From: Microcoleus sp. FACHB-831
Lineage (GTDB): Bacteria; Cyanobacteriota; Cyanobacteriia; Cyanobacteriales; FACHB-T130
Assembly: GCF_014695585.1 (NCBI RefSeq)
Contig: NZ_JACJON010000034.1
Coordinates: 1-64,000 of the forward strand
Direction: 5' to 3'
Length of the DNA stretch: 64,000 nt
Shown: positions 18,575 to 27,361 of the stretch, piece by piece
How the letters are laid out: the number at the start of each line of letters is the position of its first letter
Numbering within the stretch: the first letter of the stretch is position 1
Notes under the pieces: generated by a model
What the model was told of the DNA's origin: nothing
What the model saw: only the letters and a program-made list of their open reading frames with translations
Database searches by the model: none
Position numbers and translations under genes: made by a program

Positions 18575-19114
18575 TTAGCTGGTGGTTATACGGTTGCCGC
18601 ATTGAGAGCAAAAGCGATCGCTCAAGTCCACACCATTACCGCAGTTGGGACAGAAACGAGATGCGCCAGTCGCAGTCGCTTCGCTACGCACTGTTGGTGT
18701 CCCCATCCGCATTTCCATATTCCCCATCCGCATCTCCATCGGCTCCATCCGCATTGGCTTCATCGGCTCCATTGGCTTCATCCCAGTCATCGGCGGCATT
18801 TGGCTAACAGCAGCATCTTGCTGTTCAAGTGGCAACACCTCCGCATCAGTTAGCGAGGGTGTATCAGTCAGAAGGATCATTGCACTGCCTTGTAACTGAA
18901 TGGCAAACTGTCCCTCTGTCCCCTGAATCCGCACAAACAATCCCTCTGGTGTGCGAAATAGCGTTGGTGCCAGCACCCAACCGCCAGTTTCAAAACTGCT
19001 GCTTTGACTTTGTTGTTGACCTGCACTAATAGTCGCTAGGGTTAATATCGTTTGTCTTCCTTGCTCTTCAACATAAAGTCGCAGACCCCCACCTAAGTCA
19101 CAAGTGTATGCCAT
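18575..19114 (-). CDS. Zinc-ribbon protein with methionine-rich linker
   Basis: A 179-residue protein in three parts. Residues 1-100 form a beta-rich domain of unknown identity starting MAYTCDLGGGLRLYVEEQG. Residues 106-138 are a linker in which 13 of 33 residues are Met, in a repeating M-K/E-P-M or M-R-M pattern. Residues 155-172 are a C-terminal zinc ribbon (CPNC, then CSQC). No signal peptide is visible. Met-rich stretches can bind Cu(I) or other soft metals or be low-complexity spacers; the sequence does not decide. The linker is encoded by imperfect short tandem repeats, so it may be unstable in length. It is divergent in function from the transglutaminase genes that follow on the same strand. 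Confidence 0.7.
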   Translation of the reverse strand: MAYTCDLGGGLRLYVEEQGRQTILTLATISAGQQQSQSSSFETGGWVLAPTLFRTPEGLFVRIQGTEGQFAIQLQGSAMILLTDTPSLTDAEVLPLEQQDAAVSQMPPMTGMKPMEPMKPMRMEPMEMRMGNMEMRMGTPTVRSEATATGASRFCPNCGNGVDLSDRFCSQCGNRITTS

Positions 19115-19192
19115 GATAATTTGTTAATAGTTGTTAATGGATAGGTTTTTATAGTCGATTGTGGTTCGTTTGTCAACGAAAAATCAACTATT

Positions 19193-20026
19193 TTAGGTAG
19201 TAGCGATCGCCTTCCCATTCCCCTTAGTCACATCCTCTGCACCCTCGACTGGCTCTACAAAAACCTGCATCTGTTCCATCTGCACTGCTCCAAACAAAGT
19301 AGCAAACGAAGCATCAGCCGCATCTCGTCCCGTGCCAATGCGAATAAAACCCATACGAGGAGCTAGTCTGGTAGCATCAAATATATACCAACGTCCCCCT
19401 AAATAAGCTTCAAAATAAGCATGAAAATCAGGGGGCGTCAGCTTATATGAATATCCTGCCACAAACCGCGCTGGAATATTCAAAGCCCTACAAAAAGTAA
19501 TTCCTAGATGAGCAAAATCACGACAAACACCAGCCCTTTCAGTTGCCGTATCGTAAGCGGAAGTCTGGGAATTCGTGCTGCCAGAAAGATATGTCACTTT
19601 ATCATAAATCCAGTCGCAGATAGCTTGTACTCTGCTATATCCAGGTTTTAAATCCCCAAATTCACTCTGACAAAGCTGCATTAATTTATCTGACTGACAG
19701 TAGCGACTGGGATAAAGATAAGATAACGTCTCAAGAGGCAAATCTGCGATGGGGACTTCAGATATTGTGTCAGGTTCAGCATAAAAATGCGATAACTCAA
19801 CTGTCGCCTGATATGAAGCTTTAAGCTTGCCCGTTGGTGCGTTGATTCTGATGTATCGAGTTTCAGCAACAGGATCGATATAATCATCAAAATCCAATTT
19901 TGGGTCAATCTGTAGATTTTCCTGCAATACCTTTTGATAGTCGTTGCTCACCACGCTGATATTAAAAACAAACGTACTGGGCTGAGCTACGCTGTAGTTT
20001 AAATTACACCCAAGGTTAAATTTCAT
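19193..20026 (-). CDS. Transglutaminase-like cysteine protein
   Basis: A 277-residue protein with an N-terminal beta region (about 1-110) and a transglutaminase/protease-like core. The catalytic triad is readable: Cys in GVCRDFAHLGITFCRALNIPAR, His in DFHAYFEAYLGG, and Asp in WYIFDATR. Proteins of this type occur next to ATP-grasp, alpha-E and Anbu genes and are predicted to process or form amide bonds in peptides. The gene is divergent from the ATP-grasp gene at 20173, with 146 bases between starts, and is distinct from the second transglutaminase-like protein at 22710. No signal peptide, so probably cytoplasmic. Confidence 0.85.
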   Translation of the reverse strand: MKFNLGCNLNYSVAQPSTFVFNISVVSNDYQKVLQENLQIDPKLDFDDYIDPVAETRYIRINAPTGKLKASYQATVELSHFYAEPDTISEVPIADLPLETLSYLYPSRYCQSDKLMQLCQSEFGDLKPGYSRVQAICDWIYDKVTYLSGSTNSQTSAYDTATERAGVCRDFAHLGITFCRALNIPARFVAGYSYKLTPPDFHAYFEAYLGGRWYIFDATRLAPRMGFIRIGTGRDAADASFATLFGAVQMEQMQVFVEPVEGAEDVTKGNGKAIATT

Positions 20027-20172
20027 AAAGATTGTAATGGAGGATGGGAAGTGGGTAATGGAAAACTGGGATGGGGAAGAGCAACTTTGGCATCTGCTGG
20101 GTATTAGCCGCTACAGCAAAAAAAACTGCTAGTCTCTATTTATATGTATAGAAGATAGTTTGATAGTAAGCC

Positions 20173-21663
20173 GTGCGATTTGACACTTATGAACCGGGGG
20201 ATTTTTATGATGAACTATTTGCAGCTAAGGGACAACCCCGCCCTGAAGCAAAGCTTTTAATCGAGAGAATCAATTCTCTAGCATCAGAAGAGTTGCGACG
20301 GCGACAACGAGCGGCGCAAACGGCTTTGATGAAAATGGGAGCTACGTTTAATGTATACAGCGATCGCCAGGGCACTGAACGCATTCTACCCTTTGATTTA
20401 ATTCCCCGCGTCTTAGGAGCGGGGGAATGGGCTGGACTAGAACGCGGACTAAAACAGCGAATTCACGCGCTGAACCTGTTTTTGGCAGATATTTACAACG
20501 AGCAGAAAATTATTTCTGATGGCGTTATCCCAGCAGAGTTAGTTAACTCAGCCACAGGATTTTTCAAGCAGTGCATTGGTTTGAAGCCGCCGGGAGGAAT
20601 TTGGTGTCACATCACCGGGACGGACTTGGTGCGCGATCGCGATGGCCAGTGGTACGTTTTAGAAGATAACCTGCGCTGTCCCTCTGGCGTTTCTTATGTC
20701 CTGGAAAATCGTCGGGTGATGAAAAGTTGCTTTCCCCAGTTGTTCGCCACCTTGGGGATTCAACCAGTAGATGATTACTCCAGCCATCTACTTGAAACGC
20801 TGCTAAATCTCGCACCAGCAAATTTACCGCATCCGACGGTAGTAGTTTTAACGCCAGGAATGTACAACTCTGCGTACTTCGAGCATTCCTTCTTAGCGCA
20901 GCAAATGGGGGTAGAACTGGTAGAAGGGCGAGATTTGGTAGTAGCAGATGGTTATCTGCAAATGCGTACAACTAAAGGATTGCAACGGGTGGATGTAGTG
21001 TATCGTCGCATTGATGACGATTTTATCGATCCTACCGTTTTCCGTGCAGATTCCATGCTGGGAGTGCCTGGGTTAATGGAAGTATATCGCGCTGGCAGGG
21101 TAGCGATCGCCAACGCACTAGGCACGGGTGTCGCAGATGATAAAGTCATCTACGCTTACGTTCCCCAGATGATTAAATATTACCTGGGTGAAGAACAGAT
21201 TTTGCAAAACGTTCCCACCTACCTTTGTTGGGAACAGAAGCAGTTAGAGTATGTACTTGCAAATCTCGATAAGTTAGTAGTCAAATGCGCTAATGAATCT
21301 GGAGGTTACGGGATGTTAGTTGGCCCCCATGCCACACAAGAACAAAGGCAAGACTTCGCACAGCGTATCAAATCTAATCCCCGTAATTATATCGCCCAGC
21401 CTACTTTATGTTTATCGCGGGTTCCTACTCTTGTAGAGGATGGTTTTGAGGGCTGTCATGTAGATTTGCGACCCTATATTTTATATGGCAAAGAAATTCA
21501 CGTTCATCCAGGTGGATTAACTCGCGTTGCGCTAAGGAAAGGCTCTTTAGTAGTTAACTCCTCCCAAGGCGGCGGAACTAAAGATACTTGGGTTTTGTGC
21601 GAACGACCTCAATCTCAATTTCAATCACAATCTCAGTCATTTCAGTCTCAATCTCAGTCTTAA
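20173..21663 (+). CDS. Circularly permuted ATP-grasp protein
   Basis: A 496-residue protein starting at GTG 20173 ([16 protein letters not shown]). It matches the circularly permuted ATP-grasp type 2 family (formerly DUF404/DUF407): [71 protein letters not shown] and the C-terminal [10 protein letters not shown]. These proteins are predicted carboxylate-amine ligases forming peptide-like bonds. It heads a plus-strand set with an alpha-E gene (62 bases on) and a transglutaminase gene. The last 19 residues are a Gln/Ser low-complexity tail ([12 protein letters not shown]) encoded by short CAATCT-like repeats, which looks like a late addition. Confidence 0.9.
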   Translation: MRFDTYEPGDFYDELFAAKGQPRPEAKLLIERINSLASEELRRRQRAAQTALMKMGATFNVYSDRQGTERILPFDLIPRVLGAGEWAGLERGLKQRIHALNLFLADIYNEQKIISDGVIPAELVNSATGFFKQCIGLKPPGGIWCHITGTDLVRDRDGQWYVLEDNLRCPSGVSYVLENRRVMKSCFPQLFATLGIQPVDDYSSHLLETLLNLAPANLPHPTVVVLTPGMYNSAYFEHSFLAQQMGVELVEGRDLVVADGYLQMRTTKGLQRVDVVYRRIDDDFIDPTVFRADSMLGVPGLMEVYRAGRVAIANALGTGVADDKVIYAYVPQMIKYYLGEEQILQNVPTYLCWEQKQLEYVLANLDKLVVKCANESGGYGMLVGPHATQEQRQDFAQRIKSNPRNYIAQPTLCLSRVPTLVEDGFEGCHVDLRPYILYGKEIHVHPGGLTRVALRKGSLVVNSSQGGGTKDTWVLCERPQSQFQSQSQSFQSQSQS

Positions 21664-21725
21664 TATTAAGGTGAGCAATCCCCACGTTAATATTGTTCTT
21701 TCACACCCCCCATTCCCTACTTCCA

Positions 21726-22673
21726 ATGCTTAGTCGAGTTGCTGATTCAATCTACTGGCTAAATCGTTACGTGGAAAGGGCAGAAAATATTGCCCGGTTT
21801 ATTGATGTCAATTTCAATCTAATTCTTGATTCTCCTACAGGCGCACAGTGGGAACCTTTGGTACGAACTACGGGCGATTTGCCAATTTTTCAGAAACAAT
21901 ATGGTGAGGCAAACGCCGAAAATGTAATTCAATTTCTCACATTTGACAGCAAATACCCTAACTCTATACTGTCTTGTCTCCAGGCGGCGCGGGAAAATGC
22001 TCGTTCTATTCGGGAAATCATTTCTTCGGAAATGTGGGAGCAAGTAAATGCATTTTACTTAATGGTGAAAGAAGCGGCTGTACAACAGTCATTATCAGAG
22101 CTTTCTGCTTTTTTTACAGAGGTAAAATTGGCGGGTCACTTGTTTGCTGGGGTGATGGATGCCACGCTGACGCATAACGAGGGTTGGCATTTTGGACGCA
22201 TAGGGAGGTTTTTGGAAAGGGCAGATAAAACTACGCGGATTCTAGATGTAAAATATTTTATTTTGCTGCCTTCAATTAACTATGTTGGCACTGCGCTAGA
22301 TGAAATTCAATGGATGGCTTTACTCAAATCAGCTAGCGCTTATGAAATGTATCGCAAATGCAAACAACATAGAATTACGCCGACGAGGGTAGCGGAGTTT
22401 TTGATTTTGGATAGAGAATTTCCGCGTTCAATTCAATTTTGTTTGTTAGAAGCAGAGCGATCGCTGCATCAAATTACAGGGACACCCGCAGGCACTTGGC
22501 AGACTCCCGCAGAGCGTGCTTTAGGCCGCTTGCGTGCGGAGTTGGACTATATAACAATTGAAGACATTATTAAAAGGGGACTGCATGAATTTTTAGACGA
22601 TTTACAGGGGCAGATTAATGATGTTGGGGCTAAAACATTTGAGACATTCTTTTCACTTAAACCCATCGGTTAG
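21726..22673 (+). CDS. Alpha-E domain protein (DUF403)
   Basis: A 315-residue mostly helical protein. ATG 21726 is chosen because MLSRVADSIYWLNRYVERAENIARFI is the standard beginning of alpha-E proteins; an upstream TTG frame would add 11 unusual residues. The pattern of paired helices with conserved ERAxxxxRxLD motifs (YVERAENIARFIDVN and FLERADKTTRILDVKYF) is characteristic. Function is unknown biochemically, but the family is tightly linked with circularly permuted ATP-grasp and transglutaminase-like proteins, as here (62 bases after the ATP-grasp gene, 36 bases before the transglutaminase gene), so a shared operon and complex are likely. Confidence 0.9.
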   Translation: MLSRVADSIYWLNRYVERAENIARFIDVNFNLILDSPTGAQWEPLVRTTGDLPIFQKQYGEANAENVIQFLTFDSKYPNSILSCLQAARENARSIREIISSEMWEQVNAFYLMVKEAAVQQSLSELSAFFTEVKLAGHLFAGVMDATLTHNEGWHFGRIGRFLERADKTTRILDVKYFILLPSINYVGTALDEIQWMALLKSASAYEMYRKCKQHRITPTRVAEFLILDREFPRSIQFCLLEAERSLHQITGTPAGTWQTPAERALGRLRAELDYITIEDIIKRGLHEFLDDLQGQINDVGAKTFETFFSLKPIG

Positions 22674-22709
22674 CTAGCTGCTAAAAACTTTCCTACTAAG
22701 ATTAAAAAC

Positions 22710-23564
22710 TTGCGTTACAAAATTGCTCATATCACCACGTATACTTACACGCAACCTGTTGAGTTAGCGCCTCATATCGTGCGGTTGCGCCCCCGTAGCG
22801 ATCGCTCTCAGACACTCCATTCTTTTTCATTGGAAGTCGTACCCGAACCTGCTGGTATCTCTGACATCCTTGATATCGAAGGTAATTCGATTGTGCAGAT
22901 GTGGTTTAAAGAGCTAACTTCGCAACTCAAGATAGAAGTGCGATCGCAGGTTGAAACTCATTGTGAAAATCCTTTCAACTACCTTTTAGACCCTTGGGCA
23001 ACTCAGCTACAAATTGATTACCCAGCCTCAACACTCACTCAGCTACAGCCTTACTTCCACCCATTAGGAATAGCTACATCTGTAGACATGGCGGTGTCTA
23101 ATTTAGCTCAAGAAGTTTGGCACTCTACTAATGGTAATACTGTTGCTTTTCTAGGCGAACTCAATCAAAGATTATACCAAGATTGCAAGCAAACAATTCG
23201 CGAAACAGGCGAACCTCTGCCTGCTGGTATCACCTGGAATCAAAAATTAGGGTCTTGTCGCGATATAGCAATCGTATTTATTGAAGCTTGTCGTGCTGTT
23301 GGTTTAGCATCACGATTTGTTAGTGGCTATAATGAAGGCGATCCCGACCAAAACGAGCGACATCTACATGCATGGGTAGAAGTTTATCTCCCTGGTGCGG
23401 GTTGGCGCGGATATGACCCCACGCAGGGTTTAGCTGTTGCTGACCGACACATAGCCATAGTTGCTAGTGCATTGCCGCGCAATGCTGCCCCTATTTCTGG
23501 AACTATTCGCGGCGGCGGTACGCAAGCTGCTATTAATTACGATTTATCTATTGTTAGTTGTTAG
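22710..23564 (+). CDS. Transglutaminase-like protein (second copy)
   Basis: A 284-residue protein beginning at TTG 22710 (MRYKIAHITTYTYTQPVELAPH), the typical N-terminal beta-strand of bacterial transglutaminase-like proteins that accompany alpha-E genes. The triad is present: Cys in GSCRDIAIVFIEACRAVGLASRFVSGY, His in HLHAWVEVYLPGAGW, and Asp in YDPTQG. It lies 36 bases after the alpha-E gene and should be co-transcribed with it and the ATP-grasp gene. It is more similar in layout to classical transglutaminase-N proteins than the divergent copy at 19193, so the locus has two different transglutaminase-type enzymes. Confidence 0.88.
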   Translation: MRYKIAHITTYTYTQPVELAPHIVRLRPRSDRSQTLHSFSLEVVPEPAGISDILDIEGNSIVQMWFKELTSQLKIEVRSQVETHCENPFNYLLDPWATQLQIDYPASTLTQLQPYFHPLGIATSVDMAVSNLAQEVWHSTNGNTVAFLGELNQRLYQDCKQTIRETGEPLPAGITWNQKLGSCRDIAIVFIEACRAVGLASRFVSGYNEGDPDQNERHLHAWVEVYLPGAGWRGYDPTQGLAVADRHIAIVASALPRNAAPISGTIRGGGTQAAINYDLSIVSC

Positions 23565-23572
23565 TTGGAGAA

Positions 23573-23589
23573 GGTGGGCAATGCCCACC
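23573..23589. terminator. Palindrome GGTGGGCA-A-TGCCCACC between convergent genes
   Basis: Eight-base perfect arms around a single base, nine bases after the transglutaminase stop and 19 before the end of the convergent Anbu gene. It belongs to the same family as the longer palindrome at 24446-24472 and likely acts as a stop signal for both genes, although no T-tract is present. Confidence 0.5.
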
Positions 23590-23607
23590 CTACAACTCCA
23601 AAATCAT

Positions 23608-24378
23608 CTAATCGTCAGTAGAGATATCTTCTAGAATCTCTTCCCGATAATGTTCCCATTCCAGGTTCGGCATATGGTCGAAGGCTTGTTTAAGAGATGC
23701 TTCCCACAAATTGCGAATCTTAGCTAAATACGGGTCTCTCAGACGCAGTTGCAATCGATGCCTGACGGTAAATGTATCTACTTCGTACATTACCATACTA
23801 ATCGGTGGCCCCACAGAAATATTAGATTTCATGGTTGAGTCAATCGACAGTAGGGCACATTTTGCTGCTGCTTCTAAAGGAGTTTGATAAGTGAGGGTGC
23901 GATCTAAAATCGGTTTGCCATATTTAGTTTCTCCGATTTGTAAAAATGGCGTTTCTGGTGTGGCTTGAATAAAGTTTCCTTGGCTGTAAATTAGATAAAG
24001 TTGGGGTTCTTCTCCCTTAATTTGTCCGCCCAAGAGAATGCTACATTTAAAATCAATTCCATCTTGCTTTAGCCACTGTTTGTCTTGGTCGTGAATTATC
24101 CGGATTTTGTTACCAATATAACGGGCAATTTCGTATAAGCTCGGTAGCGTATGGAGATTGGATTCTTCTTGCGTTTTGAGGTCTTTACGCAGCAAAGTCA
24201 TCACGCCTTGGGTGATGGAAAGATTGCCGGAGGTACACACCAAAATAACCCTGTCTCCAGGATAAGAAAAGTCAAATAATTTTTGATAAGTAGAAATATA
24301 ATCTACTCCAGCATTGGTGCGAGAGTCAGCTGCTATGACTAACCCAGACTGGTTGATGATGCCAAGGCAATAGGTCAT
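23608..24378 (-). CDS. Anbu-type proteasome-related peptidase
   Basis: A 256-residue member of the Ntn-hydrolase/proteasome superfamily. It begins MTYCLGIINQSGLVIAADSRTNAGVDYIS, so the nucleophilic Thr is residue 2, exposed after Met removal, followed by the expected Asp and Arg/Lys positions. The family (Anbu, also called proteasome-type protease) is found in bacteria without a true proteasome and is genetically linked to ATP-grasp, alpha-E and transglutaminase genes, as here, although in this genome it lies convergent to them. In characterised members it assembles into an open helical ring. Natural substrates are unknown. Cytoplasmic. Confidence 0.9.
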   Translation of the reverse strand: MTYCLGIINQSGLVIAADSRTNAGVDYISTYQKLFDFSYPGDRVILVCTSGNLSITQGVMTLLRKDLKTQEESNLHTLPSLYEIARYIGNKIRIIHDQDKQWLKQDGIDFKCSILLGGQIKGEEPQLYLIYSQGNFIQATPETPFLQIGETKYGKPILDRTLTYQTPLEAAAKCALLSIDSTMKSNISVGPPISMVMYEVDTFTVRHRLQLRLRDPYLAKIRNLWEASLKQAFDHMPNLEWEHYREEILEDISTDD

Positions 24379-24445
24379 ATCGATTTTGAATGCACGGATT
24401 TGGAATTTTTCATTAAATTATTTACGCGCTAGGCCGCTTTAACTA

Positions 24446-24472
24446 AGTAGGGTGGGCACTGCCCACCCTACT
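24446..24472. repeat. Palindrome AGTAGGGTGGGCA-C-TGCCCACCCTACT
   Basis: Perfect 13-base arms 24446-24458 and 24460-24472 with a single-base loop, between the TPR gene and the Anbu gene. It extends the element seen at 23573 and matches a repeat widely dispersed between cyanobacterial genes. A degenerate relative is at about 63787-63812, and another appears to lie within the kinase gene at about 45498-45530. Confidence 0.65.
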
Positions 24473-24490
24473 GATAGCTAATAGCTTTTA

Positions 24491-25702
24491 TTATCCGCGA
24501 ATTAGTTCCTTAAACCTGTAATTCTTCCGCAGGGGGTTAAAAGCTGGCTCGGCGATCGCTAGTAATCGGTAGTGGCTGGGATTGAGACAAATGGCCTCTT
24601 CTAGACTTTCCAACGCTAGCTCGATCATGCCTTGTGCAGCAGCACAAGTAGCTTTACTGTACCAAGCCTCTGCATCGTTGGGATTGAGTTCGGTTGCTAG
24701 ATCAAAGCTAGCGATCGCATCTACTCGTCTTCCAATGTGGCGCAGTGCTTCACCTCGGTCGTACCACACCCAACTTGCTAAACCTAAATCTTGTCCACAT
24801 CTATTCCAGTCCGGTTGTACTTCAAGGGCTTTGTCGTAGCTGGCGATCGCTCCATCCCAGTTGCCTGACTCGCTCAAAGCGTGTGCCCGTTGATACCATG
24901 CCCAGTAATTATCCAACTTCAACTCAATGGCTTTGTCGTAGCTGGCGATCGCTCCATCCCACTGACCCAACTCAGAGTGAGCAATGCCTCGGTCATACCA
25001 AACAACATCGTTTGAGGGTGAATATTCCAGCGCTTTGTCATAGCTGGCGATCGCCTCTTCCCACCGTTCCATTCCATCTAGCACTTTCCCGCGCCCGTGC
25101 AAGGCTAAACTAGATTTTGGTTTAATTTCCAAAGCTTCGTCATAGCTGGCTAGCGCCTCCTCCGATCTACCCAGAAGCCTCAACGCCTCGCCTCGCCGAT
25201 ACCAAACGGAGTAATCTCTACGTCTAACCTTGAGGGCTTGGTCGAAACTAGCTACTGCTTCGTCACAGTTTTGCAAGTCGTACAGCGCCAAGCAGCCTCG
25301 GTCATACCAACTCCAGAAATCTTCCGGTCTAATTTGGGTAGCTTTGTCGTAGCTGGCGATCGCATCTTCATATCGTTCCAGATGCCGCAACGCTTTTGCT
25401 CGCTGATACCAACTCCAGAAATCCCCCGGTCGAACTTCCAAAGCTTTGTTGTAGCATCTGAGCGCTTCTTTGTAGCGATTTAACTCATCTAGGGCATTAC
25501 CCCGCTTGTACCACGCCCAGTAGTCTTCTGGTTTGCACGCGATCGCTTCATCATAAGATTCGATTGCTTTTTCATACCTACCTCGAATCCGCTGTGCCTC
25601 GCCGCGCCGATAGCAATCCCAGTATGCTGCTTGCTCTGCTGCCGTTTCACGGCTGCTTATTTGTATATGTTTCCCACCGACAAACTCTTGAATTTTGTTC
25701 AT
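24491..25702 (-). CDS. TPR-repeat protein with about ten repeats
   Basis: A 403-residue protein consisting almost entirely of 34-residue TPR units of the form RYEKAIESYDEAIACKPEDYWAWYKRGNAL, after a 30-residue N-terminal lead. One unit (around ALEVQPDWNRCGQDLGLASWVWYDRGEAL) is longer than 34 residues, suggesting a small insertion between helices. The C-terminal cap (LNPSHYRLLAIAEPAFNPLRKNYRFKELIRG) matches the end of the TPR protein at 26339. No signal peptide. Many repeats contain HIP1 at the same codon phase. Likely a scaffold for protein complexes; partner unknown. Confidence 0.85.
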   Translation of the reverse strand: MNKIQEFVGGKHIQISSRETAAEQAAYWDCYRRGEAQRIRGRYEKAIESYDEAIACKPEDYWAWYKRGNALDELNRYKEALRCYNKALEVRPGDFWSWYQRAKALRHLERYEDAIASYDKATQIRPEDFWSWYDRGCLALYDLQNCDEAVASFDQALKVRRRDYSVWYRRGEALRLLGRSEEALASYDEALEIKPKSSLALHGRGKVLDGMERWEEAIASYDKALEYSPSNDVVWYDRGIAHSELGQWDGAIASYDKAIELKLDNYWAWYQRAHALSESGNWDGAIASYDKALEVQPDWNRCGQDLGLASWVWYDRGEALRHIGRRVDAIASFDLATELNPNDAEAWYSKATCAAAQGMIELALESLEEAICLNPSHYRLLAIAEPAFNPLRKNYRFKELIRG

Positions 25703-25780
25703 AGCATCTATTACACAACAAAGGACGAATCTAAGTTACAGAGTCCTTCACGTTAACATACAAAATTGAAATTTTTCATC

Positions 25781-25918
25781 TCACCTGATGCTTTCAAAAT
25801 CAAAGACTGTTTTTGCTATTTTCTGATAGACGGTGGGATAAAGTTCCATCGCTCGTTGGAAGGTTTCAAGTGGTTTGTCAGCATTGCCCTTCGCTAGACT
25901 AACAGCAACCTTTGGCAT
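25781..25918 (-). pseudogene. Short TPR-like remnant
   Basis: A frame from ATG 25918-25916 to TGA 25783-25781 encodes 45 residues: MPKVAVSLAKGNADKPLETFQRAMELYP followed by TVYQKIAKTVFDFESIR. The part GNADKPLETFQRAMELYP has the shape of the second helix of a TPR unit. It lies between two complete TPR genes on the same strand and has no ribosome site, so it may be the worn end of a third copy. Chance similarity cannot be excluded. Confidence 0.3.
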
Positions 25919-26094
25919 ACCTCGTTTGGTTTTCACGCCAGGTATTTATCGATACAAGCGATCGCATTTATCATTACCCCCAGCTATTGCACAACCCATC
26001 GCCGCGCCTTTACTACGCCCAGAAGTCGTATGTTCGGCTATCTGGGGCTTGCAGAAACTGCTAGTGCTTCTTTTTAACAACCCAGATGCAAAAG

Positions 26095-26129
26095 CAATTG
26101 AGCTTAGTGATACCAAGCTCAATTGTTTT
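26095..26129. terminator. Hairpin with flanking T and A runs
   Basis: Eleven-base perfect arms CAATTGAGCTT (26095-26105) and AAGCTCAATTG (26115-26125), loop of 9, followed by TTTT and preceded by AAAA on the other side, so it could terminate in either direction. It lies in a 636-base gap between TPR genes (25703-26338) with no other recognisable gene; a 101-codon plus-strand frame there (25875-26180) looks random. Confidence 0.55.
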
Positions 26130-26338
26130 CCGGTCGCCTACCAAAGGTCTATAGATAGGAATATTCATATTAGAACCTAGCCGCTTGACATAAGATGCTT
26201 TGCTCGGAAGAACTATACACCGAGAGGAGGGTAAATAGGAGCTTTGAGCTTATAGAGAAGCCAATTAACCGCGTCTTGAGTTTTGAATTAATAGCTCATA
26301 AGAGTACGCTTAACTCCTAACTCCATACCAATTCCCTC

Positions 26339-27361
26339 TTAGTCTTTAATCAACTTCTGAATCCGCTCATAATGCCGAATTCTATCGAAATCTGAGTCAG
26401 TTCTGACTATCTGGCGGTATTTAACAGGATTCAGATTAATGGCTTGTTGTAAGGTTTGAATTGCCATTTCTACATTCTCCTGCAAAGCATAACAGCACGC
26501 CTTGTTGTACCAAGCGCTATCTTTATCGGGTTGAAGACGAATGGCTTGTTCGTAGTTAGCGATCGCTTCTTCATAGCGCCCTAAGTTATACAGCCCCAAA
26601 CCTCTAAAATACCAAGCGTCAGCGTTCTCAGGATTAATTGCCAAAGCTTTGTCATAGCTGGCGATCGCTTTGTCATGGCGACCTATATTCCTTAGCGCCA
26701 GCCCCCGGTTATACCACGCCCAATGGTAATCCGGGCTGAATTCCAGCGCTCTGTCATAGCTATTGATTGCCTGTTCGTAGTAGTTTAAGTTATATAGTGC
26801 ATTGCCCCGGCTGTTCCAAACTTCATAGAAATCTGGTTTAAACTCAACAGCCTTGTTAAAGCTAGCAAGCGTTTTATCATAACGGCCTAACTCACGCAGC
26901 GCCAGACCCCGGTTATACCAAGCCCAGTAGTAGTTTGGTTTAAACTCAATCGCTCTATCATAGCTATTAATAGCTTCTTCGTAGCAGCCTAAGTTCTTCA
27001 GCGCAATGCCGCGATTGTTCCATGCCCAGTAATAGTCGGATTTGAATTTGAGCGCTTGCTCATAGCTGGCGATCGCCTCTTCAAAGCGGCGCAAGTCATC
27101 TAGCGCATTGCCCCGATTGTTCCATGCTTCGTGGAATCCCGGTCTCAACGCCAAAGCATGGTCAAAAGACGCGAGCGCCTCTTCAAAGCGGCGCAGGTGA
27201 TACAGCGCATTGCCCCTACTGTACCAAGCATCGTGATAATCGGGTTGAATCTCTAAGGCTTTGTCGTAGCTGGCTATTGCTTTAACGTATTCTTCAGCTC
27301 TGTTCAGCTGTAATCCTTTCTGGAAAAAGAATTGAACTTCCAAATCTTGAGCAGCAATCAT
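26339..27361 (-). CDS. TPR-repeat protein with about nine repeats
   Basis: A 340-residue protein of nearly identical TPR units (for example RFEEAIASYEQALKFKSDYYWAWNNRGIAL), capped at the C-terminus by LNPVKYRQIVRTDSDFDRIRHYERIQKLIKD, which is shared with the TPR protein at 17435. The aromatic-rich consensus (YYWAWYNRGLALRELGRY) resembles TPR scaffolds of cyanobacteria. There is no signal peptide, catalytic domain or membrane segment. It is the third TPR gene within 10 kb on the same strand, so the family probably arose by local duplication followed by repeat gain and loss. Confidence 0.85.
   Translation of the reverse strand: MIAAQDLEVQFFFQKGLQLNRAEEYVKAIASYDKALEIQPDYHDAWYSRGNALYHLRRFEEALASFDHALALRPGFHEAWNNRGNALDDLRRFEEAIASYEQALKFKSDYYWAWNNRGIALKNLGCYEEAINSYDRAIEFKPNYYWAWYNRGLALRELGRYDKTLASFNKAVEFKPDFYEVWNSRGNALYNLNYYEQAINSYDRALEFSPDYHWAWYNRGLALRNIGRHDKAIASYDKALAINPENADAWYFRGLGLYNLGRYEEAIANYEQAIRLQPDKDSAWYNKACCYALQENVEMAIQTLQQAINLNPVKYRQIVRTDSDFDRIRHYERIQKLIKD

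Noticed and set aside
25875-26180. 101-codon plus-strand frame between TPR genes
   Set aside because: No recognisable motif, crosses a perfect hairpin, and lies opposite a TPR-like remnant.
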